Source: Lentzea albida (lineage in GTDB: Bacteria > Actinomycetota > Actinomycetes > Mycobacteriales > Pseudonocardiaceae). From it: a stretch of 64,000 nucleotides of DNA. The stretch lies in contig NZ_FOFV01000008.1 in assembly GCF_900111005.1 (NCBI RefSeq), positions 310,001 to 374,000 on the forward strand, read 5' to 3'. A model generated the notes under the pieces. It was not told the DNA's origin, made no database searches, and saw only the letters and a program-made list of their open reading frames with translations. The position numbers and the translations under genes are program-made. Shown here one piece after another: positions 15,189-22,876 of this stretch; within the stretch, counting starts at the first letter, position 1, and every line of letters begins with the position of its first letter.

Positions 15189-15313
15189 CCTGCGGCCGGG
15201 GAACGTCCCAGGGATTGACGTCCCCCGTCCGCAGGTTTCCCGTGCGGTCCGAGGCTGCGGGGGCAGCGCGGCTCTCGGACCAGACCCGACCTGCCAGGGC
15301 GCGGTTGGCAGGT
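15189..15313. other. Three successive hairpins in a convergent intergenic region
   Basis: The 297 bases between the MocR gene and the convergent secreted-protein gene hold no gene. Past the terminator there are three hairpins: CCTGCGG...CCGCAGG enclosing CGGGG and ACGTC stems (15189-15235), GGTCCGAG/CTCGGACC (15246-15281) and ACCTGCCA/TGGCAGGT (15289-15313). The density of stems suggests either a structured small RNA (strand unknown) or stacked terminators. I could not match it to SRP RNA, tmRNA, RNase P or 6C RNA by their conserved cores. Confidence 0.4.
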
Positions 15314-15422
15314 CAGGAAGACTGGGTTCCTTGCGTACAACGGGAAATGTCTTGCGGAGTTACTGGCGCGACGCCACGAGAGGGTCACAAATCGCGCAGA
15401 GGGCAGACTTGTCCTGTCGGAC

Positions 15423-16223
15423 TCAGTCGGGTGACGTTGCGGGAAGGCCCGGAATGCTGCCGGGCGCAGTGCCGTCGCGACGCTCCTCGACCGACCACGT
15501 GGTGGGCGGGAAGAGCGAGTTGTGCGACGTCAGGACGGCGAGCACGCCGCGCGTGCCGCCGGAGTTGTCGGTGTGGCCGGACGACACGGAGGCCGTCGCG
15601 ACCGCGGGTGCGGGCTGCGGGGTGGGCAGCGGCGCGTCCGGGCCGGGAGCCGACCAGTTGTAGTCGTTCGCCGGCGCGGGTTCGGTCTTCACGGGAGTGG
15701 GCACCGGAAGATCGGGCAAAAGGGGCACGGCCTGCTTGGGCACCACGACGGGCGGTGCGGGCGGCGGCGGAGGGGGCGGGGGTGCCTCGGCCGCGAGCTT
15801 CGCGGCGACCTTGGCGGCGCGGACCTGGGCCTTGGCAGCGACGACCTCGGGAGGCGCCTCGTTCGTGACGGAGCCCGAGCGGCTGTTGCCCTGCGAGCCA
15901 CCGGTGAAGTCGAGGACCGGGCCCTCGTCCGCGGGCTCCTCGTGCGCGGGCTCCTCGGCGGGCCGCGTCACGGCGGGCGGCGGCACGAGCCTGGCCGGCT
16001 GGTGCTTCTCGAGGACGGACGCGGTGAACGCCTCCGCCCACCTGGCCGGGTCCTCCCGCAGCTGCGGGGCCTCGGAGGCGGTGGTCTCGGCGGTGATCTC
16101 GACGGCAGGGGGCTCTTCCGGGCTGGCGGCCGCGGACGTCCCGCTCAGCAGCCAGGCGGCGGCGGTGAAGCCGCCGAGGGCAGCGGTCCGCAGCAGCAGT
16201 GCACGAACTCCACCACTCGCCAC
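15423..16223 (-). CDS. Secreted alanine/proline-rich protein of unknown function
   Basis: A 266-residue protein with a signal peptide (GGVRALLLRTAALGGFTAAA, cleavage after about residue 33, GTSAAA). The mature part is low-complexity: acidic and alanine-rich, then a run of eight prolines near residue 185, and proline/threonine-rich spacers. The C-terminal block (SSGHTDNSGGTRGVLAVLTS) is the only ordered-looking part. It is probably exported and cell-wall associated. I chose the GTG preceded by GGTGGTGA; a GTG 33 bases upstream or a TTG six bases further is also in frame. No function can be assigned. Confidence 0.6.
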   Translation of the reverse strand: MASGGVRALLLRTAALGGFTAAAWLLSGTSAAASPEEPPAVEITAETTASEAPQLREDPARWAEAFTASVLEKHQPARLVPPPAVTRPAEEPAHEEPADEGPVLDFTGGSQGNSRSGSVTNEAPPEVVAAKAQVRAAKVAAKLAAEAPPPPPPPPAPPVVVPKQAVPLLPDLPVPTPVKTEPAPANDYNWSAPGPDAPLPTPQPAPAVATASVSSGHTDNSGGTRGVLAVLTSHNSLFPPTTWSVEERRDGTAPGSIPGLPATSPD

Positions 16224-16420
16224 AGGATCACCACCCGTCCACCGTTTCAGGCTCACCCTCAACGCACAGCGCCGTCGGAGGTCGACGTAGGGCTATGTCT
16301 AGCACCGGAGAGTGACTTCGTGAACCAACTCGGCGTTAAACACCCGGAAGGGCGGTCTTGTGCGGCTGTCCGTGTCCGCCTGATCAGGCACGAACACCCT
16401 CAGTGTCGTCATCGGATCGA

Positions 16421-17317
16421 GTGACATTGCGCTTCGGTCCCGTGTGGACCGTGTCGCCGCGCGGGATGGTGTCCGATGTGGACGCGCCCAAACAGGTCAA
16501 CAGCCTCTCTGAGCTGGCCGATCACGCCTCCGCGGCGCTCGGCCCGATCGTGGTGCACGATCGAGCGGGACCAAACGAGTCCTTGCTCCGTTCGGGGGAA
16601 CTGATCGTGCTGCCACCGGACGCACCCACTGTGCGCAAGCGCTTGCGAAGCGTCTACTCGCACGAGGAGATCGCTTCCGGCGCCATTCGCATGCACCTGA
16701 AATCGTCCGAACGTGAACGGGTCGCCGAGATCGCGGCGGACGTCGGGGCCACCCCGAACCACGTCCACTTCGCCTGTCCGATCATGATCGGCACCTCCCG
16801 CCCGGTCGTCGGCGAGCGCCTGCCGGAGCTGTTGGGCGAGGGCACGGTCGCGTTGCTCGACACCGCTCTCGACGCTCCGCACGGCGAATTGGTCGCGGGC
16901 GTGCTCCGCCACCACGGCGCCTCGGTCCGCCCGTTCCCCGTGCTGTGCGCCGCCGGCTTCGGCGACGACCTGACGCTCGCCGCCGCCCTGCGCGCGACCC
17001 GCGACCTGCCGGTGGTGCTGGTGGCCTCGGGCACCTACTCGTTCGACGACCTCTGCCCGCCGGTGCTGGCCTCGTGCGGCGGCAACGTCGTGGCCGCGGC
17101 GGGCAACGGCGGTTCCGACCGCCCCTGGTGGCCCGCGGCCCTGCCCGCGGTGACGGCGGTGGGTGCTCCGGCCGGCTTCTCGGGACGTGGCCCGTGGGTG
17201 GACGTGGTCGCGTCCGGCGTCGACGTGCCGGCCACCGTCGGCTCCTCGCAGCTCCTCTGCACGGGCACCTCCTTCGCCGCCGCGCTGCACGCCGCCACCC
17301 TGGTGCCGGTGCCGTAA
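16421..17317 (+). CDS. Compact S8 (subtilisin-like) serine peptidase facing the CHAT operon
   Basis: A 298-residue protein. The S8 motifs are in order: VALLDTAL (Asp147), PHGELVAGVL (His154), VVAAAGNGG (oxyanion Asn229) and CTGTSFAAALH (Ser284), all catalytic residues kept. Asp and His are only seven residues apart (about 30 in subtilisins) and only 14 residues follow the serine, so the domain is stripped down. Residues 1-140 are a non-catalytic N-terminal part of unknown fold. There is no signal peptide, so it would act in the cytoplasm. The start is uncertain: GTG codons at 16421 and 16403 and a TTG at 16358 are in frame. It converges on the TPR-CHAT gene and overlaps its 3' end by 283 bases. 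Confidence 0.8.
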   Translation: MTLRFGPVWTVSPRGMVSDVDAPKQVNSLSELADHASAALGPIVVHDRAGPNESLLRSGELIVLPPDAPTVRKRLRSVYSHEEIASGAIRMHLKSSERERVAEIAADVGATPNHVHFACPIMIGTSRPVVGERLPELLGEGTVALLDTALDAPHGELVAGVLRHHGASVRPFPVLCAAGFGDDLTLAAALRATRDLPVVLVASGTYSFDDLCPPVLASCGGNVVAAAGNGGSDRPWWPAALPAVTAVGAPAGFSGRGPWVDVVASGVDVPATVGSSQLLCTGTSFAAALHAATLVPVP

Positions 17318-19275
17318 CAGCTGAACCCGAGGTGGGCGACGGCCCTCGCCGCCTCCGCGGGGTGGTCGATCCGGCGGTGCACCTCGGCCATGGCCTCGCC
17401 GACCCGCGCGTCGGGTACCGGCAGGACGCTGGCGATCACGGTCCTGGTGCCGGCGTCGAGGAAGGCGCGGGCGAGCCCGGACTCGCAGGCGGACAGCACG
17501 ACGACCTCCGGTGGGTTCCCGAGCCTCGCGACGTCGTAGCCGTAGAGCGGGCCGTCGCCGAGGTCGAGGTGCGAGAAGAGCGGGTTGCCGGGGTGGACGT
17601 GCCCGTGCGCCGCGATGTGCGCGATCTTCGCGCCTTCCATGCCCGCGAGCGTTGCCTCCACAGTGGACTTGACGATCGTGCCGCCGTGTTCTCGTTGGAG
17701 CGCGGGGACTTCACTGCGGACTCCCGGTCCGGTCACCCACATCCGGTAACCCCCTCTGGTTGCCGGTCGCCAGTGCCGCAGCGACGGGAGGACGTGCACC
17801 CGCTGACCCAGTGCCGCCCACGGCATCTCGTGGAGCACGCCGTCCGGGATCACGACCACCTCTTCGGCGTCGGGGAGGAGACCGGGGACTGGTCGTCCGG
17901 CGGCGACCGCCAGTCTCGCCTCCCGCACCAGCCGTGCCGGGTCCTCCACCTCGCGGAGGCTCGCGCGGCCGTTCTCGACCGTCACGGCCCGCATCCGTCC
18001 TTTGTGGAGGATGAAGCTGACCAGCGGCAGATCGGGGGTCGCGGGCGCATCGCCGGAGCGCGGCGCGGAGGCGAGGGTGAGCCGGCGGACGTCCCGTTCC
18101 AGCGCTTCGACCGGCAGCCCGTGCGCGCGTGCCCGGCGCAGGCGTGCGAGTGCTCGTGCGAGTTCAGGATCGTTGGGAGGCAACGACATCCTGCGGCGGT
18201 GCTGCTCCGACCAGTGCAGGACTTCGCGCGCGGTTCGGGCGAGTTCGAGCGCGTGTCCGGTCAGCTCGCGGCGCGGCCAGTCGCCGTGGTGCTCGTCGAG
18301 CACCTTGAGCCCGGCCCGGCAGGCCGCCAGCGCACCGCGGCGATCCGACCGGCGGGCCTGCGCGAGCCACCCGAGCGCCCGCGTCTGCGCCGGCCCGCGG
18401 AACCGGTGCGCCGCAACGGCGTCGAGCTCCCCGGCGGCGAGCATGAACTCGACGTCGGTGCCGCCCAGCTTCCGCGCGGGCTCGGGATCCCCGTCGCGCA
18501 ACGCACACCGCGCGCTCAGCACGGCCAGCTCGGGCACGTGCCGGTTGCACCGGCGCAGCAACTCCATCGCGGGAGCGAGCACCCGTCGCGCCTCGGTGGT
18601 GAGTCCGGCCGCGAGCAGCGCCTCGGCGCGGTCCACGAGCGCCTCGGGCCGGCTCGTGGAGTCGAGACCGGCCTTCGCCGCCTCCTCGTACCGGCGGAGT
18701 GCGAGCGGCAGGTCGCCGGCGAGCATCGCGACGAACCCCCTGTTGTGCAACGCCATCGCCGCGCGCCCCGGCTCCCCGATCGCCTGCAGCAGCGTCTGCG
18801 CCGAGGCGAAGTCGGCCTCGGCCGCACCCAGCCTGATGGCGCCGCACCGCGCGATCCCGCGCCCGATCAACGCGTTCGCCAGCCACCGGTCGTCGCCGTA
18901 CCGGCGCAGTTCCCTGATGACCGCGGTGAGCTCGGCGACGGCCAGCCTTGGCTCGGCCGTCTGGCAGAGGTGCAGCCCGCGCAGGCACCTCGCCCTGGCC
19001 AGCTCGCGCCCCCGCAGGTGCGGCGTGGCCGCGTCGAGGTGCCGGAGGCTCTGCTTCCGCCGCCCCCGGTCGAGGTCGATCCACGCGAGCGTGAGGTGGA
19101 ACCGCGCCTCGCCGGTGAGCCGCAACCCGCGCCGCGCGACCTGTGCGGCGGCATCGAGGTGGCCGAGCTCGACGTGGGCGACGCTCAGGTCGTGCAACGC
19201 GTCAGCGCGTTGGGTTCTGGTGCCGCGGACCACGGTCGTCGCGATGGTGGCGCGGGGATCGGCGCTGGCGCTCAT
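17035..19275 (-). CDS. TPR-CHAT domain caspase-like peptidase
   Basis: A 746-residue protein. Residues 20-365 are helical repeats of TPR type (for example GRAAMALHNRGFVAMLAGDL, then EALVDRAEALLAAGLTTEAR). Residues 415-657 form a CHAT peptidase domain with the catalytic pair His557 (HIAAHGH) and Cys597 (LSACESG). CHAT proteins are clan CD cysteine peptidases that cut specific partner proteins. Third gene of a coupled operon (ATGA overlap with the 119-residue gene). CHAT domains normally end shortly after a GFxCxGxG motif (here residues 650-656); this frame runs on about 90 low-complexity residues antisense to the subtilase gene, which suggests a lost stop or a real antiparallel overlap. Confidence 0.88.
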   Translation of the reverse strand: MSASADPRATIATTVVRGTRTQRADALHDLSVAHVELGHLDAAAQVARRGLRLTGEARFHLTLAWIDLDRGRRKQSLRHLDAATPHLRGRELARARCLRGLHLCQTAEPRLAVAELTAVIRELRRYGDDRWLANALIGRGIARCGAIRLGAAEADFASAQTLLQAIGEPGRAAMALHNRGFVAMLAGDLPLALRRYEEAAKAGLDSTSRPEALVDRAEALLAAGLTTEARRVLAPAMELLRRCNRHVPELAVLSARCALRDGDPEPARKLGGTDVEFMLAAGELDAVAAHRFRGPAQTRALGWLAQARRSDRRGALAACRAGLKVLDEHHGDWPRRELTGHALELARTAREVLHWSEQHRRRMSLPPNDPELARALARLRRARAHGLPVEALERDVRRLTLASAPRSGDAPATPDLPLVSFILHKGRMRAVTVENGRASLREVEDPARLVREARLAVAAGRPVPGLLPDAEEVVVIPDGVLHEMPWAALGQRVHVLPSLRHWRPATRGGYRMWVTGPGVRSEVPALQREHGGTIVKSTVEATLAGMEGAKIAHIAAHGHVHPGNPLFSHLDLGDGPLYGYDVARLGNPPEVVVLSACESGLARAFLDAGTRTVIASVLPVPDARVGEAMAEVHRRIDHPAEAARAVAHLGFSCYGTGTRVAACSAAAKEVPVQRSCEEPTVAGTSTPDATTSTHGPRPEKPAGAPTAVTAGRAAGHQGRSEPPLPAAATTLPPHEASTGGQRSSNE

Positions 19276-19631
19276 GCGACGAACCAGCCCGTCGTGAGGC
19301 CCAGGCCGGGCACGGTGACGCACACCGGTCCGGGCTTGACCGCCGCGCGGAACCAGCCTTCGGGGTCCGGGTGGAGGGTGGTCTTCGACGTCGGCGAGTG
19401 GACCTCAACGGCGGTGGTGAGGCCGTCCAGCACGCCGGTGAGGTGGCCGGGGTCGACCTGCAGGTGCAGGCGGCCGGTGCCGACGTGGAACGCGAGCTGC
19501 CGGGACGGGCCGCGAACCGGTTCGTCCACAGCCTCCATCGTGGCCAGGCCGGTCGGGCGCGGGCTGGGGACGGGCGGCGGGGTGTCCGAGCCGAACAGGT
19601 CGGCGATCTCGTCGAGCAGCGCGTCCCTCAT
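19272..19631 (-). CDS. 119-residue beta-rich partner between sigma factor and CHAT genes
   Basis: A small protein whose first 45 residues (MRDALLDEIADLFGSD and a proline-rich linker) lead into a beta-rich domain (SRQLAFHVGTGRLHLQV, then VCVTVPGLGLTTGWFVA). It overlaps both neighbours by four bases (ATGA), so it is translated together with the sigma factor and the TPR-CHAT peptidase. I do not recognise the family. Position suggests an anti-sigma-like inhibitor, a CHAT substrate or a ligand-binding subunit; none of these can be shown from sequence. The absence of a membrane segment argues against a classic membrane anti-sigma factor. Confidence 0.7.
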   Translation of the reverse strand: MRDALLDEIADLFGSDTPPPVPSPRPTGLATMEAVDEPVRGPSRQLAFHVGTGRLHLQVDPGHLTGVLDGLTTAVEVHSPTSKTTLHPDPEGWFRAAVKPGPVCVTVPGLGLTTGWFVA

Positions 19632-20158
19632 CGCAGGCCCTCCAGCTTCCGTCGCAGGTCAGCGAGGCAACGGGTGCGCGTGGAGCCAACGCTCCCCACC
19701 TTCATCCCCAGGGCGTCGGCAACCTGTGCATAACTCAGTTCGGGGCTGTGGGCGGCGATCCGCAGGAGGCGCTGGCACCGCTCGTTCAAGGTCATGAGCG
19801 CGGACCACAGCCGGCGCTGCCGGTCGTTGGTGATCGCGACCTCGTCGGGGGCCGGCAGGACGGAGGCGGGCTCCCACAGGTCGTACGAGACCTCGCGGCC
19901 GCGCACCCGCAGCACGGTGATCGACTGCCGTGTGGCGGTACGGACCAGCCACGCTCCGAGGTGTTCGGGCTCTCGGAGGCGGGTGAGCTGTTCGGCCAGG
20001 CAGAGCCACGTGCACTGGTAGACGTCGGCGGCGTCGGCCTGGCTCAGCCGGAACGATCTGGGCACCGACCAGACGAGGCGGGAGTAGCGTTCGACGAGGG
20101 CGTCCCAGCCGTGCAGGCCGGAACGCCACCCCACGAGAACCTCAGTGTTCGAGTCCAT
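19628..20158 (-). CDS. ECF-type RNA polymerase sigma factor
   Basis: A 176-residue sigma-70 family protein. Residues 12-85 resemble region 2 (WDALVERYSRLVWSVPRSFR, then ADAADVYQCTWLCLAEQL), and residues 115-172 are region 4 with the HTH ELSYAQVADALGMKVGSVGSTRTRCL. Length and layout fit extracytoplasmic-function sigma factors. First gene of the operon with the 119-residue protein and TPR-CHAT peptidase, so proteolysis or binding by these may control it. The start is the ATG giving MDSNTEVLVG; an upstream in-frame codon 36 bases away is less likely. Its promoter region contains a large inverted repeat with DnaA-box sequences. Confidence 0.88.
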   Translation of the reverse strand: MDSNTEVLVGWRSGLHGWDALVERYSRLVWSVPRSFRLSQADAADVYQCTWLCLAEQLTRLREPEHLGAWLVRTATRQSITVLRVRGREVSYDLWEPASVLPAPDEVAITNDRQRRLWSALMTLNERCQRLLRIAAHSPELSYAQVADALGMKVGSVGSTRTRCLADLRRKLEGLR

Positions 20159-20212
20159 GCCATTTGGAGTCGAACCCCGGGCCGGAGGCTCCACACCTCA
20201 CCCGAAAGTGGG

Positions 20213-20254
20213 TTGTCCACAGCTGTGGAGAAACTCATCCACACCTGTGGACAA
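20213..20254. repeat. Inverted repeat of two perfect DnaA-box sequences
   Basis: TTGTCCACA at 20213-20221 and its reverse complement at 20246-20254 lie in opposite orientation; the whole forms a 17-pair stem with one mismatch around an eight-base loop. TTGTCCACA is the consensus actinobacterial DnaA box. It lies between the dapC stop (20255) and the sigma-factor start (20158), so it may be a terminator for dapC, a regulatory site for the operon, or a DnaA-titration site. Confidence 0.6.
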
Positions 20255-21418
20255 CTACAGTTTATGGAGGCGCTCCACGGCCTCGTCGATCACCGCGTCC
20301 TGCTTGCAGAACGCGAAGCGGATCAGGTGCTTCCACTGCTCGGGCGTGTCCGTGAACACCTGGACCGGCACGGCCGCGACGCCGATCTTGGCGGGCAGGT
20401 CGCGGCACAACGCCAGGCCGTCCGTGTAGCCGAGCGGGCGGACGTCGGCGCAGATGAAGTACGTGCCCTCCGACGAACGCACCTCGAACCCGGCCGCACG
20501 CAGGCCCTCGGCCAGACGCGCGCGCTTCGAGGCGAGGGAGCCGCGCAGGGACGTGACCCAGTCCAGTTCGGCGGTCAGGGCGTGGGCCACGGCGGGCTGG
20601 AACGGCGCGCCGCCCACGAAGGTCATGAACTGCTTGGCCGCACGAACGGCTCCGACGAGCTCGGCGGGCCCGCACACCCAGCCGATCTTCCAGCCGGTGC
20701 AGTTGAACGTCTTGCCGGCGCCCGAGATCGACAACGTCCGCGACGCCATCCCCGGCAGCGAGGCCAGCGGGATGTGGACGAGCCCGTCGAACACCAGGTG
20801 CTCGTACACCTCGTCGGTGATCGCGAGCAGGTCGTGCTCGACGCACAGGGCCGCGATCGCTTGGAGCTCCTCCAAGCGGAACACCGTGCCGGTCGGGTTG
20901 TGCGGCGAGTTGACGAGGATGGCCCGCGTCCGCGGCGTGACGGCCGCGCGCAGGGCGTCCACGTCCAGCGCGAGCCGCCCGGAGGCGTCCTCGCGCAGGC
21001 CGACGGTCACGCGCGTCGCCCCGGCCATGGCCACGGAGGCGGCGTACGAGTCGTAGTACGGCTCGATCAGGATGACCTCGTCACCGGCCTCGACCAGCGC
21101 CAGCAGCGACGCCGCGATCGCCTCGGTGGCGCCGACCGTCACCAGCACCTCGGTGTCCGGGTCGTACGACAGCCCGTACCGCGAGCGGTGGGCGGCGACG
21201 GCGCGGCGCAGCACCGGCATGCCCGGGCCGGGCGGGTACTGGTTCACGCCCGACGCGATGGCCGACTGGGCCGCCGCGAGCATCGACCCCGGCCCGTCGG
21301 TGTCGGGGAAGCCCTGACCGAGGTTGACGGCGTCGTGCTGCACGGCCAGCGCCGTCATCTCCGCGAAGATGGTCGACGTGAACGGCTGCAAACGAGGAAC
21401 TAGCGCTGGTACCCGCAC
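20255..21418 (-). CDS. dapC: N-succinyldiaminopimelate aminotransferase DapC (class I aminotransferase)
   Basis: A 387-residue fold-type I PLP enzyme. The start VNLGQGFPDTDGP, the motifs NQYPPGPG and ILVNSPHNPTG, DEVYEHLVFD, and the PLP lysine Lys236 in SGAGKTFNCTGWKIGW match the M. tuberculosis DapC (Rv0858c) pattern closely. It should convert N-succinyl-2-amino-6-ketopimelate with glutamate to N-succinyl-diaminopimelate in lysine and peptidoglycan precursor synthesis. Kynurenine or methionine aminotransferase side activity is possible in this subfamily. GTG start. The gene stands alone, divergent from the DUF445 gene. Confidence 0.85.
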   Translation of the reverse strand: MRVPALVPRLQPFTSTIFAEMTALAVQHDAVNLGQGFPDTDGPGSMLAAAQSAIASGVNQYPPGPGMPVLRRAVAAHRSRYGLSYDPDTEVLVTVGATEAIAASLLALVEAGDEVILIEPYYDSYAASVAMAGATRVTVGLREDASGRLALDVDALRAAVTPRTRAILVNSPHNPTGTVFRLEELQAIAALCVEHDLLAITDEVYEHLVFDGLVHIPLASLPGMASRTLSISGAGKTFNCTGWKIGWVCGPAELVGAVRAAKQFMTFVGGAPFQPAVAHALTAELDWVTSLRGSLASKRARLAEGLRAAGFEVRSSEGTYFICADVRPLGYTDGLALCRDLPAKIGVAAVPVQVFTDTPEQWKHLIRFAFCKQDAVIDEAVERLHKL

Positions 21419-21628
21419 AACGCAGGATCTTCACCTGGATCGGGTGCCGAGGGAAGTCCGCCTCACGGGGATGTGAGAAATCGCTGTTGTCAGGGGGCTC
21501 TCCCCCCTGTCGGATCGAACGTGCCCTTGATGCGGCCCGGCAGCCGGCGGCGGGCGGAAACGCGATTGGCCGAGGAGCCGGGCCTGCAAGATCGGCCCTC
21601 AAGCCGGAAGTTGACGGACAATGGACGT

Positions 21629-22876
21629 GTGGAGCAACTGACCGCCGCTGACCAGCAGAAGCGCACCGACCTGCGCAAGATGAAGCTCGTCGCGACGAGC
21701 TTCCTGATAGGCGCGACGGTCATCTTCTTCGGCACCCACCTCTTCGAGGGCGCCTGGGTGGGCTACGTCCGGGCCGCCGCGGAGGCCGGCATGGTCGGCG
21801 CGCTCGCCGACTGGTTCGCCGTCACGGCGCTGTTCCGGCGTCCCCTCGGCCTGCCGATCCCGCACACCGCGATCATCCCCGAGCGCAAGAACATGTTCGG
21901 GCAGACGCTCGGCGACTTCGTGGGCGTCAACTTCCTCAGCCCCGAGGTGGTGCAGGACAAGCTCCGCCGGGCGGGCATCGCGGAGCGCGCCGGGGCGTGG
22001 ATCAAGCAGCCGGAGAACGCGGAACGGATCACCACCGAGCTCGCGAACGTCCTCAAGGGCGCGATCACGGTCCTCAAGGACGAGGAGGTCCAGGCCGTCG
22101 TCGAGCAGGCGATCGTCAAGCGCGTCACGGAGAAGCCGTGGGGGCCGCCGCTCGGCAAGCTGCTCGAGCAGGTCCTCACGGACGGGGCGCACCACAAGCT
22201 CGTCGACCTCATGTGCGACCGCGCCTACGAGTGGGTGCGCGACAACTACGACAAGGTCAGCCTCATCGTCACGGACCGGGCGCCCACGTGGTCGCCCAAG
22301 TTCGTCGACGCGATGCTCGGCGACAAGGTCTACACCGAGCTGGTCAACTTCGCGTGGGCGGTCAAGACCGACGTCAACCACCCGATGCGGCTCGCGGTCG
22401 ACCAGTTCATGATCGAGTTCTCGAGCGACATGCAGACCGACCCGACGACCATGCAGAAGGCCGAGCAGGTCAAGCAGCAGGTCATCAACCACCCCGACGT
22501 GCAGAAGGTGATCAGCAGCGCCTGGGGCACGGCCAAGAAGATGCTCATCGACGCCGCCGAGGACCCGTCGAGCGAGCTGCGCAAGCGCGTCACGCAGGGG
22601 CTGATCACGCTCGGCACGAACCTGACGACCGACGACGAGTTGCGCGCCAAGGTCGACGGCTGGCTGGAGCAGGCCGCCGGGTACGTCGTGAGCAACTACC
22701 GCGCGGAGATCACCACGCTGATCACGGACACGGTCGAGCGCTGGGACGCGGAGGAGACCTCGCGCAAGATCGAACTGCAGGTCGGCAGGGACCTGCAGTT
22801 CATCCGGATCAACGGGACGGTGGTCGGCGCGCTCGCCGGCCTGGTGATCTACACCGTGGCCAACGTGCTGTTCTGA
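21629..22876 (+). CDS. DUF445-family membrane protein
   Basis: A 415-residue protein with a hydrophobic helix near residues 20-37 (VATSFLIGATVIFFGTHLF), the conserved DUF445 block VRAAAEAGMVGALADWFAVTALFRRPLGLPIPHTAIIP (motif core ALADWFAVTALF), a long amphipathic helical region, and a final transmembrane helix at residues 397-414. The function of DUF445 is unknown; membership and topology are clear. The GTG at 21629 begins the conserved part; the open frame upstream is a shadow. Its stop overlaps the convergent CGNR gene by 28 bases. Confidence 0.85.
   Translation: MEQLTAADQQKRTDLRKMKLVATSFLIGATVIFFGTHLFEGAWVGYVRAAAEAGMVGALADWFAVTALFRRPLGLPIPHTAIIPERKNMFGQTLGDFVGVNFLSPEVVQDKLRRAGIAERAGAWIKQPENAERITTELANVLKGAITVLKDEEVQAVVEQAIVKRVTEKPWGPPLGKLLEQVLTDGAHHKLVDLMCDRAYEWVRDNYDKVSLIVTDRAPTWSPKFVDAMLGDKVYTELVNFAWAVKTDVNHPMRLAVDQFMIEFSSDMQTDPTTMQKAEQVKQQVINHPDVQKVISSAWGTAKKMLIDAAEDPSSELRKRVTQGLITLGTNLTTDDELRAKVDGWLEQAAGYVVSNYRAEITTLITDTVERWDAEETSRKIELQVGRDLQFIRINGTVVGALAGLVIYTVANVLF

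Noticed and set aside
15180..15420. A c-di-AMP (ydaO) riboswitch on the minus strand
   Set aside because: Only a few words resemble the consensus and no suitably placed gene follows; kept only as a possible structured RNA.
16945..19797. A 950-codon open frame on the plus strand
   Set aside because: It is antisense to the TPR-CHAT gene and has the arginine/glycine/proline-rich composition of a high-GC shadow; the minus-strand protein has clear TPR and CHAT motifs.
20213..20254. A chromosomal replication origin at the two DnaA boxes
   Set aside because: Only two boxes, no AT-rich unwinding region and no dnaA, dnaN or other oriC genes around it.
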